Shown here: positions 25,078 to 37,331 of the stretch, in pieces
How the letters are laid out: each line of letters opens with the position of its first letter
Numbering within the stretch: position 1 is the first letter of the stretch
From: Cercis canadensis
Lineage: Eukaryota > Streptophyta > Magnoliopsida > Fabales > Fabaceae
Assembly: GCA_003255065.1 (NCBI GenBank)
Contig: QAOA01005271.1
Coordinates: forward strand, 1,606,869 to 1,670,868
Direction of reading: 5' to 3'
Length of the DNA: 64,000 nt
Notes under the pieces: model-generated
The model's database searches: none
What the model saw: only the letters and a program-made list of their open reading frames with translations
What the model was told of the DNA's origin: nothing
Translations under genes and position numbers: made by a program

Positions 25078-28000
25078 ATGGGGGTGGTTTTGCCAGCGAT
25101 TCGGCAGCTGCTGAAGCTCTGCATCATTGTCTTTGCTTTGACAGTTCAAGGATCCACTGGTAGGTACTTAATCTTTAGAATTCTTCCTTAATCCTCTAGA
25201 GTCTAGAGCCTTCCCCTGAGTTGTCAGAATTTATTATAAATATGATGCCTAATCCAAATTGTGCTTAGGCTACAAGTACGTGATCTGGGTGTACATAGGT
25301 CTCTTTTGTGAATGTTGTTGTAATAATCTATGCTATGGAGAATCTAAATATCTTCTTGGAATCAAAATATTGGTTTAAATCAATGTATGGAAAATTAGAT
25401 ATGGGTATATAGCTAGGATGACCGAATGGGATTTCAGATGTCTTGTTCTTTCTGTTGTCCTCTTGCATTGCTTGAAGGTTTAATTTTAACTGGTGATCGA
25501 CCATAAAGGAAGCTCCTAGTGGATTTTGAGCCAATTATCTCATCCTCTATCCTTGTTCTTAAGGGGCGATGTGCCATTAGACCAAAGGAATTGGCTGCTT
25601 ACGACAATGTGGCTGATTATAAGTTTGTAAACCAGAGTTTCTAAAGTCCATACTCCATACTTTTCAGGCAACTGCAAGAACTAATACTTTACTGATTTGT
25701 TTCTTGAGCAGCCTAATGTCTTCTTATGGTTGTATGTCACATTATCATTGCATGACTAAAGAGGTTCTGCTAATGAAGGCACTTGTGGGTTGATATCCTG
25801 CCCTTCTGTAAACACCCTTGCTTGCCAACTAGTAAATTCCCAAGAGTGAAGAGTTTGATGGCCTGGAATCTTGAAATTTGTAGAAGGAAGAATTCTTCCA
25901 AAATCTTCCTTTGATAGGATACCTTTACATAAAAAATGGCCCAGATACTACAAATAAGAAAGGAGGAAAGAAAAAAGATACCCAGATTCACAAATGTTAA
26001 ATTTTTCCCTACATATTAATATGAGCCCATAGACTCACTTGATTAATCTTCCATGTAATATGACATTTTTTATGTAGCTGACAATGTTAAATTTTCAATT
26101 TTTTCTTTGTTTTTCCCTACAGTATGTTTGACTTTCCTACTGATATTTATATTCTTTAAGGGCTTGTTATATCCCCCTCTCCCACATTCGTTCCAGTCAT
26201 TCCTCCAAGAGATGAAACACCTGGTCCTATCCATCATGGAGCATCATGGGGAAGCATTGCACCAATCTCACCATCAGATCCAGATGGTATATCCCATAAT
26301 AATACGAAACGGGTTTGAATTTTGAGCTTTCTAAACTTAACTTGATCATGCACCTATTCTATTAGTCTTTGATACTCATTTCTTCTTTTAGGGTATGTTA
26401 TATCCCCGTCACCAGCAACCTTACCTGTCTATTCTTCCTCAGGCGTAACATCTGGTCCTTTACAGCAGAAAGGCTCATGGAGAACCGTTGCTCCAAGCTC
26501 ACCAGCAGTACCAAATGGTAATCCTGTTCTTGTAGTACATTAAGTCATCTTAAAATTATCTGATCACAAAATTGGTTTTTCACTATCCGGGTCATTCTTG
26601 CACCCTCCAGTTATGTTACCACCTCCTACATCAGCTCCAATTCCTCAAAAGGGTAAAGGAATTGAACCAGCCATATCTCCAAGTCCAAGCACCATAACAT
26701 TATCATCACCATATGAGGTAGTTCCTTCATCCTCAACCGTACAAGGTCATGTGCCACCCAGTCCACCACAAAGGAATGCACCCACTATTAGGCCTCCTGT
26801 GTCTACACCAGCTGCCCCAGGTAGATGACTTGGTATTTTCTTTATTATTATTATTATTTGTGAAGGGGGGGCGGGGTGGTAGTGGTGGAAGGTGGGGAAG
26901 GAGATTGCCAAACTTCCAATAGGTATTGACCCAAAATCTGCTCTATTATTGAATTTTGAACAGTCCCAGTTGCAATACCTTCTGACAATTTGCCAAAAAC
27001 TTCACCAGTCAGCCAACCAACTGAACCTGGAGGTTTGTCACCTGGCATTCATAAAAGGAATGCAACTAATGGTCACACCACAGAGCCAGTTTCATCAGGT
27101 ATGTGATAAAAGTTTTGTCATTTGTCATTAGAATTCTTGCTAGATAATATTACAACTCCATTTTATCATTCTCAGCTTCCAGTTGGTATTGACCCAAGAC
27201 CTGCTCTTCTATTGCATTTTGAACAGCTCCAGTTGCAATATCTTCTCCCAATTTGCCAAAAAACTCACCAGACAGCCAACCAACTGAACATGGTAGCTTG
27301 TCACCCAATGTTCATAAAAGGAAGGCAAATAAAGGTCACACACCCGAGCCAGTTTCACTAGGTGATAAACATCTTATTATGCGTCACTAGAATTCCTAGT
27401 AGATGGTTTTAACTTCCTGTTTATCATGCCAGTTTGGTACTTGGTATTGACTCAAAATATGCTCTTCTATTGCCTTTTGAACAGCCCCAGTTGCAATGCC
27501 TTCTGCCAATTTGCCAAACAATTCACCAGTTAGCCAACCAACTGAACATGGAAGTTTGCCTCCTAATGTCAACCCAGAGCCTGTTTCACCAGGTATGTGA
27601 TAAAGGCCTTGTCATGTCGTCACTAGAATTCTACTAGATGGTAATCTTCCTTTTCTTTTTCAAATTGCCAGCTTCCAGTTGGTATTGACCCAAAATCTGG
27701 TCTTTTATTGCATTTTGAACAGCCCCAGTTGCCATTCCTTCTAGCAATTTGCCAAAGATTTCACCAGTCAGCCAACCAACTGAACATGGAAGCTTGCCAC
27801 CTATTATTCCTAAAAGGAGTGAAAATAAGGGTCACACCCCAGAGCCAGTTTCACCAGGTATGTTGTAAAAGTCTTGTCACATTGTCACTATAATTGTAGT
27901 ACATGGTTCTAAACTTCCTCTTTTTCATCAACTTGCAGTATCTGTTGCATCCCCACCATGGAAAGCGGAACATAATCCAACAATAGGTCACCCTATTTTG

Positions 28001-29465
28001 CCAACAATAACCCCATCCATATTACCTGGTAAATTTATTAACTTAATTTGCTGAAAGAGTGTCAGGAGGGGAATAAAGTATCCAAATTTCTAAGTGATCA
28101 CTTTTTCTTTCCTTTGTTGTATTCATGCAGCACCAGTTACACCGCCAAGTGCATTTCCAGTAAACCCACCATCAGACCACCCAGTAATACCAGGAGTATC
28201 TCCATCTATATTACCAGGTGCAAACTTTGAAAAAGGATTTTGTCCTATTCTTTTCTTCTCCACCCCCCAAATTGTGTCCTTTGTTTCATTTTCGCTTTCA
28301 TAGTTGCTCTTAACTTCACATGAAGTGATGGGGGTATAGAAGGAAGATATGTACCAATAGAAAGTAAAATGTGATCTTTTTATCATCTGTTTGAATTATT
28401 ACTTCTGTTAATAATCCATAAAGAGATGTGATTGTGTCAGTCCCATTCACCATTGCATAATGATATGCTGTTGAGAAATATTAATCCAGATACCATAACA
28501 ATGGATTGATGTTAAAAATGGCAATCATGACTGACATATAATGTTTCTTTAACATGCCTCATCTTTGCTCCATGCATTAAAAAAATAATAATAATATAAA
28601 GAAAGAAGGCAAGGCTGTTAGCACACCAACAGCATTTGATGAAGTATGCATGCAGGATTTTGAAAAGAATTGAAGATAATAAAGTTGCCTCTGAACATGT
28701 AGATGAATATGAAACCATTGCAATGTCTTTACTCATAACTTAAGTTCAGTTACAATTGTCAGCATTTTTGCTTTTAAAGTAGTACCTTGATAATGAAATA
28801 TCTGTTTCTCCCGTTTCCTTTTTTATATTATAAAAATAATGGTTTTTTTTTTTTNTTTTTTTAACTTTCAATACAAATATCCTCCTTTGTCTATCTTTTT
28901 AGTATGTCCAGAATACGCTCTTGACTGGTCTCCGTTAAGTTCTGAATGCTATTATGCAATAATTGTTTAATTGATGGGCATTTAATTGGGGCTAAACATG
29001 TGCTGCAGCACCTGTTGTCTCTCCTGCATCAACTCCTTCCATAAGCTTCAATCGGACAAAGGGTGGAGCACCAGTTGCTGCTCCTTTGTATAAAACTCCA
29101 AAGCCACTACCTGCTGTGATACATACTCCTGCTCAAGGTACAACAAGTTAACCTAATTTTGATAAGTTGCAAATTCTTAGCCCCAAGATTGCCCATTGTA
29201 CCAAAAGCATAAGCTTATGAAAGATAGTACCAACACTAGAGTTCAAACTTTAAAAAAAAAAAAAAAAAAAAAGATAAAATAAATATATAACTGATATCAT
29301 ATTATAATTCTTTTAGAAATGAGGTTCACAAAATTTAAAGTGATATCTTGTGTGCAGTCATTCTTTGTTACCATGTTGAATAATATGCTGTCTGAAAGCT
29401 TTAGCTAATAGGAAACAGGGCCAACAATGAATGTAAATATTAACACATTAATTCAGAGATATTTT

Positions 29466-29502
<37 letters not shown>

Positions 29503-29797
29503 CATTATTGATGTAAATTCTTATCTGCTGTAGCTCCTGCTGCACATAAAGCTGTTAGGCAATCTCATCATGCTGCTGAGCGATCGATTTCATCTCCTAA
29601 AGAATATCATTCTCCTGCATCTTCACCTTCAACCTCATTTTATAAGCATCATCATACAAGGGATATAATCACCAGCCCAGCTCCTGCATCATCATATCTA
29701 GTTTCTCCTCCAACTTCAAAACACCAAGGTTTGATGTGTTTTCTGAACTATGGATTTGTGCCTTAAGCTAAATTATCAACTTCAATTGAAAATATAA

Positions 29798-29828
<31 letters not shown>

Positions 29829-32800
29829 NTTTTTTTTTTTTTTTTTTTCTATTGATTTTACTGTATTCAACATAGATCAAGCAATTCCTCCCTCATCACT
29901 TCCATCATCTGGGCGGACGCAATATGCTCCACCACCAATGAACCCAGGTACCTGTATAATGAACATTTTGAGCTATTTATTCTATGAAAGTAATCAGTAA
30001 ACAAATGCGAATTTTAATTGATGACAATCTTTTTCTGCATGGTAGGTTCTTCAGTTTCCCCGATCTCTTTTCCCACTCTGTCACCAGTGGGCCAAGTTTC
30101 ACCTGCTCCTTCTCCATCAGTCAAAATTGGCCCTCACTCTACCAAAAGTAAGCACGGATCAAAACCCATCCTTTTCAATTCATTAAAAGAATATCTTTTG
30201 AAAAAATATTGTCTACTTATCAGTTTGAATGACTTCTTGTCTTTGTTATTGCAAGTACCATTTCTTCCTCCTAAAATATCTCCTTTGGGCTCTTCTTCCA
30301 AGAGCCCCAAGATGCCAAACCTGCCTCGAGTTCAAGCACTGCCACCCCCACCTCCTAATGAAGGTTAACACTTAGTTCCCTTATTTTCTTTATTGCAGTA
30401 AGTTCTGGTTGCCAATATCTGTACTCGTTTAGCTGATCTGAGTCTTATTCATCATACTAAATTCAACATTTTCTTCATTTTTTCAGATTGTTTATTGACT
30501 GTTTGCACTGAGCCCCTTACAAATTCTCCACCTGGATCACCTTGTGCATGTGTCTGGCCCATGCAAGTTGGTCTTCGCCTTAGTATTTCTCTGTATACCT
30601 TCTTCCCTTTGGTTGCAGAGCTGGCTTCTGAAATTGCCACTGGGGTTTTCATGAAGCAAAGTCAAGTTCGCATTATGGGAGCCACTGCAGCAAGCCAACA
30701 ACCAGAGAAAACTGCTGTCCTCATTGATTTGGTACCACTAGGGGAAAAGTTTGATAACACTACATCCTTTTTGACTTCTGACAGATTTTGGCATAAACAG
30801 GTTGCTATAAAAGCATCCTACTTTGGAGAATATGATGTGTTATATGTGAGCTATCCAGGTAAACATAGATTCTCAATTTCTGGTTGAACACCCTTTCCCC
30901 TCCTTCTCTCTTTTCTCTTTTCATGATTCTTTTGGTGAGCATTTTTATGGAATGCTGGATATATAGGTTTACCTCCATCTCCTCCCTTACCGCCTTCAAG
31001 CATTTCCATGATAGACGGTGGCCCATATTCCAGTGATGGCAATAACGGAAGGTCAATAAAGCCCCTTGGGGTTGATATACAGAAGAGGCATCATAAAGGT
31101 GGACTTAGCAGTGGCATAATTGCCATCATTGTTCTTTCTGTTTTTGTAGCAGTTGTTTTATGCTCTGCTGCTGCTTGGGTCTTGCTGTTCAAGTGCAGAG
31201 ATCATGTAGGTCAAGCAGCATCTACCCCTCAAGTTTTGCCACCTTCTTTTACCAAAGCACCAGGTATATACAACTGTTGATTTCTTAGAACCAGTTGAAG
31301 TAGTGCATTTTGCCCTTTCAGCTTGTTTGACATTATCAAAGCCTTTGTCATAGTGGTTGATCATTACCATGAAACTATACCAACAAATTGAAATTCAGAT
31401 TCTTGGGAAAAGAGTGGCAGATTGTATCATAAATAAAAGAAAAAAAAAATCAATTACAAGGATATAAATAAGCAAGATTTTTTTCACAAGTATGTTATAT
31501 TTAAGTTAAATAATTGAAGTCTAGTGCATGGCATACTGAACTCTGATGATTTTGGTTTCTTTACCACATAACTATATTGGCATCCTTCTTTATTTCTTTA
31601 ATCTTTTTGCTTAAGAAATTAATGTACAAATTTCACAGATACTGTTGGGTCATTAACTGGAGGTGGGACTGGATCTGCTTCATCATCATTTCGATCTAGC
31701 ATTGCAGCTTATGCAGGTTCTGCCAAGACTTTTAGCATGAATGATGTTGAGAGATCCACTGATAACTTTCATGCTTCAAGAATACTCGGAGAAGGTGGTT
31801 TTGGGCTTGTATACAGTGGTATCCTTGAAGATGGGACAAAAGTGGCTTTTAAGGTTCTAAAAAGGGATGATCATCATGGTAATCGTGAATTCTTGGCTGA
31901 AGTAGAGATGCTGAGCCGCCTTCATCATAGAAATTTGGTAAAGTTGATTGGTATATGTACAGAAGACAGCTTCCGCTGCTTGGTTTATGAACTTATTCCA
32001 AATGGCAGCGTGGAATCCCATTTACATGGTCGTTAAATCTACTTCCTTTACTTACTTTGATTTTAAGGTACCTTGCCAATTATTTAGTTCTTTGAGGTTA
32101 TTCTTTTGTTTTGTTCCCTTTGATGTGATAGGAGTTGACAAGGAAACCAGCCCACTTGATTGGGGTGCTCGTATGAAGATAGCTCTAGGTGCTGCTCGTG
32201 GTCTGGCTTATCTGCATGAGGATTCAAGTCCTCGTGTCATACATAGGGACTTCAAATCTAGCAACATCTTGTTGGAAGATGATTTTACACCAAAAGTATC
32301 TGATTTTGGATTGGCTCGAACTGCAACAGATGAGGAGAGCAGACATATATCAACACGTGTCATGGGAACTTTTGGGTACAAAATTTTTACTCTCTCTCTC
32401 TCTCTCTCTGGCTGGGTATTATATACAACTTGTTTTGTTCACCTTGATATGCTTGAGTTGTGCTTGCCACCCCAACATGATAAATTTGTGGAAGTTGATA
32501 TGTCAAGTAGAAACTAGAACCCTGTGTCAAGTAGAACGAACTAACTCCTTCACCATGTGTAACAACATTTTTCTTGCCAATCATTCTTTTTCAAGTCTAC
32601 TATTTTTGGGAACTTGTAGCCTGAAATCACTTTTCACAGAAAAAGGGGAGCCAGAGTTTCCTTTCATATTAGTTATTGATTTTAAGAAGTGGAAAGTAAA
32701 AGCCAATATCAGAGCTCAGTGCTATTCCCAGTAAATTTATCATGGAAACTAGTTAATCAAATTGGCAGAGTGACCGATATTAATGTATTGGTGCCAAAAG

Positions 32801-33732
32801 ATTATCCTCAGAATATTTCATAACATCTCTACTCCAATGTAAGTTTCTTTCAGAAGAACAAATTACTCAAAAGTAACGTTGAGAGATACTTATAATATTT
32901 GTCCTGATTAGTTCCAGTCATCTGCCCTTCACAGTCCTCTTATCAGCTGCTGTCATCAAAATCAATTCTTAAATTTCTATCATTTAATTTTGTTTTTAAT
33001 TCCTTATTAGGCACTCCCTCATTTAAATTGTTTTGGTATTTGAAAACTTTACCCAGCTATGTGGCTCCAGAGTATGCTATGACTGGGCATCTTCTTGTGA
33101 AGAGTGATGTTTATAGCTATGGTGTGGTTCTTCTTGAGCTTTTGACTGGAAGAAAACCAGTAGACATGTCGCAGCCACCAGGTCAAGAGAATCTGGTTGC
33201 ATGGGCCCGTCCACTCCTCACAAGTAAAGAAGGATTGGAAATAATAATAGATCGGTCTCTGGGATCTGATGTGCCTTTTGATAGTTTGGCTAAAGTTGCA
33301 GCCATTGCTTCAATGTGTGTACAACCAGAGGTATCAAACCGTCCTTTCATGGGTGAGGTTGTTCAGGCTTTGAAACTTGTGTGCAATGAATGTGATGAAG
33401 CACAAGAAGCAGGTTCAAGAAATTCTAGCCAGGAGGATTTGTCTGTTGATTTGGAGATGGGAGGCAATACTGTTTCTGGACAACTGCCGGATAATTTCCG
33501 AATCCAATATTCAGCTGCTAACTATGATACCGGACTTGATATTGAGCAAGGCTTGTCCGCATCAGAGTTATTCAGTTCATCAGCCAGAATAGAAAGGGAG
33601 GCATCTGGATCATTTAGAAGACACTCTTATTCAGGTCCTCTAAGAACTGGAAGAAGCAGGCGGTTGTGGCAGATAATTAGAAGCCTTTCCCGCGGTAGTG
33701 TCAGTGAACATGGAATTATGGGCAAGTTTTGA
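25078..33732 (+). CDS. ALE2-like receptor-like Ser/Thr protein kinase with expanded proline-rich ectodomain
   Basis: Twenty exons give about 1272 residues: 25078-25159, 26161-26286, 26392-26517, 26611-26820, 26964-27098, 27227-27361, 27485-27592, 27723-27857, 27939-28028, 28131-28217, 29009-29137, 29534-29728, 29876-29947, 30046-30147, 30256-30363, 30487-30858, 30967-31263, 31639-32028, 32132-32375, 33057-33732. A signal peptide ([13 protein letters not shown]) is followed by a Pro/Ser/Thr-rich region, a Cys-containing domain ([25 protein letters not shown]) and a TM helix ([20 protein letters not shown]). The kinase domain has GEGGFGLVY, the VAFK lysine, [11 protein letters not shown] and APEYA, with all catalytic residues present. 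Arabidopsis ALE2 is a plasma-membrane kinase for epidermis and cuticle formation and has about 744 residues. The excess here lies in many small phase-1 exons of the ectodomain. The first exons and the repeat exons depend on splice consensus alone. Kinase identity is certain; the exact ALE2 orthology is probable. Confidence 0.88.
26913..27890 (+). repeat. Four tandem copies of an exon-plus-intron unit in the ALE2-like gene
   Basis: Units of about 240-265 bp start near 26913, 27176, 27421 and 27671. Each holds the end of an intron (ggtattgacccaaaat, then tttgaacag), an exon (26964-27098, 27227-27361, 27485-27592, 27723-27857) and the start of the next intron (gtatgtgataaa or a variant, then a gtcattagaattc-like block). 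Exon lengths are 135, 135, 108 and 135 nt, all multiples of three and flanked by phase-1 introns, so any copy number keeps the frame. Each exon encodes a P-V-x-I/M-P-S-x-N-L-P-K motif. Confidence 0.85.
29801..29848. repeat. Long poly-T tract with an N in an ALE2-like intron
   Basis: About 47 T around an N at 29829. It is a homopolymer of uncertain length in the intron between exons 12 and 13. A (TA)n microsatellite lies in the previous intron at about 29470-29496. Confidence 0.8.
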
Positions 33733-34918
33733 CCAGGTTCCTATTGAACCATTGCATATTTTTGAGTTCCTTTGTGGATATTGCTCTTCCTTGATTTCTT
33801 GACCTGCAGTTCAAAAGCGCCAGAGGGATTTGCACCTCTGTGTAAGCCCTTTTCAGGTTTGACTCTCACGAGAATATAAGCAAGCTGTAAATAGGATGTT
33901 GCTATACACTTTGCTGCAAACGGACAAAATCTTGTGGACCAGTATTGACTGTGAACTGTGAAGAGGCAGCAGTGTGTATCTAGATTGATGAGAAAAGATG
34001 GCTTAAGTTAGTGAATTGGCTAGGACTCAATGCCAACTATACTCTTTGAAGTTGCAGCATTACTTAATCTGCGGCAAGCCTTTTCTAATGTTTTTCTTTT
34101 TGGCCATGAAGGCATTTCTAATGTTTAAATGGCCAATACACTCTTATTTTTAGGAAGAAGAATTGTGAAGAATACTATAAATGATAAATGCATTTCTAAC
34201 TTCAAAAGCAGCAGAATTTTGAAGTAATTGTGTACAGATAGTTCTTTGATATGATGTATTTTACCTTAAATGACACAGGATAAGAAAAGTAGAGAGAGCT
34301 CTCAGGCAAGAGTGAAAAAAGAGAGCAGGATAACTTGTGTAGCTCGTTTTTTCTATCAGATGATGAAAGCTTGCACTTTCACAGACGCAAACACCACCCT
34401 CTCAAGTATCAGAATCGTAGTTAGTAGATGAAAGCTTACTTGGATTGAAGGCAATTCTCTTTCTTACGTTCATGCTCAAGAACTTTTTTTTTTTTTTTTT
34501 TTTTAATAATTTATTTGGTTAAAGAAAAGGAAATACTCATTTTATGTAACGTAGATGGTTATAAAAATGGCAACCACTAGCTATCTTCTCTGGTCAATAA
34601 TTACTTACATGCTCAATTGAAACCGTCTTTAAAGAATGGGATGCCCCAACTAATTATCAAGCAGATGCAAACGATAAAACTGTAATTTTCTCAAACCTTA
34701 TAATAAATTTGTGATGAAATATGAAAATTCAACTAAAGATTAGTATAAGAAAATTTTAGTTTTGTTTCATTAGTAGTGTAACAAAATTCTACACAACTAT
34801 TAACATTTGAGAGCTACTTATCTAGCACTAGTGCATGGACACAGCACCCACCTATTACATTGCCCATTGTATTCGTCAATCCCCTTTATGACATATTTTA
34901 TAAACTTCTAAACAAACA
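33733..34918. other. ALE2-like 3' flank and intergenic DNA
   Basis: The first few hundred bases are probably the 3' UTR. The remainder is AT-rich with a poly-T run at about 34485-34504. No further gene recognised. Confidence 0.5.
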
Positions 34919-34992
34919 GGCCCAATTTACTTATTCGTTTCCATTGATTAAAAGCTTATTGCAACAGAGTTTTGGGCCTAGCAACTTGGGCT
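34919..34992. promoter_or_regulatory. Cluster of site II-type elements upstream of the OST5-like gene
   Basis: GGCCCA at 34919-34924, TGGGCC at 34973-34978 and TGGGCT at 34987-34992 lie 150-220 bp before the start codon at 35139. TGGGCY is the site II element of plant housekeeping promoters. The motifs are seen; the function is inferred. Confidence 0.5.
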
Positions 34993-35138
34993 CTTTTCAT
35001 TTTTGTGTCTGCAGGTTGCATTCTGTAAGGTGGTGTCGACTCTGGTCTCGAGTATAATACGCAGAGACTTTACAAGTGAGTCGTGCATCAATTCGACTTA
35101 ACAGCGCATCGAAACCACTGAAAGTTCCATTTGCTCTG

Positions 35139-37331
35139 ATGGTAAGCCTTTTCGATTCGCTCTAAGAACCTCAGAGTTCAATTCATATCTAGGGTTGTCT
35201 GGAATTTTCGGTTCCTAATATGTTTCCATTTTCTCTGTTTTCTGAAGGCTCCGAAACCTATTGGCAGTCCGATCCCAGATTCATTGTACCCGACCTTGTC
35301 TGTGTTTATGCTCGCGATCGGCCTCGTCATAACTGCCTCGTTCTTCATGTAAGTTTGATCTGACCCCAACATAATTTTATACTTCCATTCCTCCACATTT
35401 ATTCGTACTTCGATTCATCTATGTCTCTGGCGTCAAATTTTAGTTTTTGTTCGGGAAATCAAGTTTAGCATTATGATCTACCCGCTGGGTAATTTTAATT
35501 CAAGCATAATTAGAGAGAAATTGTATTAATCAAGGGAATTGGCCTGCAAAAGGTCGGAGATTTAAGCATATTAGGACTTTTGTAGAGCATATATTATAGT
35601 TCTTTGACCAAGAGTCTGCTTTATTAAACTGAATTTTTGTGCGGAAGCTTTGAGCATCATAAGGAGTGTTAGAGTTAATCTAGCTGTCTCATACTTGTGT
35701 CGATCAGTACTAAAATTGTTATTTTTGATAAAGTGAGCCATCTCAGCTAATGGCTAGTGATGAAAGGGAATACAGTGTTGAGAATGTGATACTAGTAACA
35801 GTCTTGTATGAAGGTTAATGGTGGTATATGCCTACCTGGGTCAAGTGGATGGTGACTAATGACCATCTTGGTCACGGAGTTTGTGGAAAGATGTGATTGT
35901 TTAGGAGACATGATGGGGCTAGGCTAGCAGCAGCGATTATAAAGTCCAAATCTGATTGTGAGATGCACTTTAGAGAGCTTAGTGCAAGAGAATAACTATT
36001 GTTGAAGAACTCAACAGTTGAGATCTTAATAAAGTACATGCACCTAGATGATGGTCTATACAGTTTTGAAAACCAATTCCCTTCTCTCATTAGTGGCTAT
36101 CCAAGTGCACTTTATCCTATAAGTGTACCCCTCACTTTAGAGTATTTGGATCCTTTAGAGTATCTGTTATTGCATGAAACATAGTCGCTAATTCCAAAGG
36201 GTGGAAAAGATAATATTTCTAGAAGGAGTTGACGAAAAGAATGGTCATACTAGAATTATGAGAAATATGTGTCCCGTGTTGGTGGTACCAAACAAAGAAG
36301 AAGTTTATAAGCTACAGTTGTTGCCTGCTTGATAGAGTTTTCTCAAGTGAAGGGTCAAGTGTAATAGAGGATGAAATTTATAAAATTTGAACAAAAAAGT
36401 TTTTAGGGGAGAACATTTTCTATTTTAAATAAAATGCCTATGTGAAATTAACTTTGATGAGTTGGACTGAGAAACCTCATTCTCTTCTAATAGCTCTAGT
36501 ATATTCTTTATATTTCTATATAAATTAAACAGGATAAAATTCAAGAGGTTGTAGGCTCTAGTATATTCTTCAGTGTCTTCTCCAAACCAGAAATCACCTG
36601 TAATTAGCATAGCACCTTGAAACATTTGGTACCTGTTTCTAATTAATGTCCATAATGTTAGTTCCAAGCATGGGATTGGGATTGCTTAGACAGTGCTTGC
36701 CAATTCATTTTATACTAGATTTCATGCTAGTTACCTGTGTAAAGTCTATCCTCCATTTAATGATCTGGTGTACCTTCTGCCATTAGAGCTCATGTTTTCA
36801 AAATAATACCTGGTAATCCAGAAAGTTAAACAATTGAACATTTCCAATGGTAGTAGTAAAAAGGCCCAAGCTGAGGAAGAATTTGGATGCCTAACTAACT
36901 AGTATTTGCTCATGTAAAAGATCAGTATATGACATGTCAATTCTTTTGAAGTGTATTGAATATTATTACTTTATTAGCAATCTCTAAGTTTCATCATTTC
37001 TTGAATTTCATGGGATATTGATGCTCGGGTGACATTTTATCATTTGATTTTACCCTCTTCTTGTTTATACATATGCATTAATGAATTGTTCACAGCTATG
37101 AAGCAACCTCTTCTCGGAAAAACCGTTCTCTGGTCAAGGAGCTGACAACTGGAGCAGTGGCATCAGTCTTCTTGGTATGTCTTATTTGTATTTCTTTTAT
37201 CCAGTCATTGGCTGATATCTTACTAATATGGTACTTTAAACTTATGTTTATTTCTGACAGTTGTATTTCTATCTCCTTGGCAGGGTTTTGGATCCTTGTT
37301 CCTCCTAATAGCATCTGGTGTTTATGTCTAA
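35139..37331 (+). CDS. OST5/TMEM258-like subunit of the oligosaccharyltransferase complex
   Basis: Four exons join into 76 residues: 35139-35141, 35248-35348, 37096-37174, 37284-37331. Exon 1 contributes only the ATG, directly followed by the GT donor. The protein has two hydrophobic helices: LYPTLSVFMLAIGLVITASF at about residues 14-33, and GAVASVFLGFGSLFLLIASG at about 54-73. The loop YEATSSRKNRSLVKEL lies between them, and the protein ends in GVYV. This order, the loop and the terminal motif match TMEM258/OST5 (UPF0197 family, about 79 residues), a small ER-membrane subunit of oligosaccharyltransferase, the enzyme of N-glycosylation. The gene is short but conserved along its whole length, so it is real despite its size. 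The second intron is about 1.75 kb. Confidence 0.92.
35349..37095 (+). other. Long second intron of the OST5-like gene
   Basis: 1747 bp with GT-AG ends. It is AT-rich with no recognised coding content, and is much longer than the coding sequence it interrupts. Confidence 0.8.

Noticed and set aside
26913..27890. CRISPR-like spacing of the four repeats
   Set aside because: The repeats are an exon array in a plant gene with splice signals, not short direct repeats with unique spacers.
34860..35057. 65-codon frame before the OST5-like gene
   Set aside because: Lies in promoter and 5' UTR sequence with site II motifs; no protein signature.
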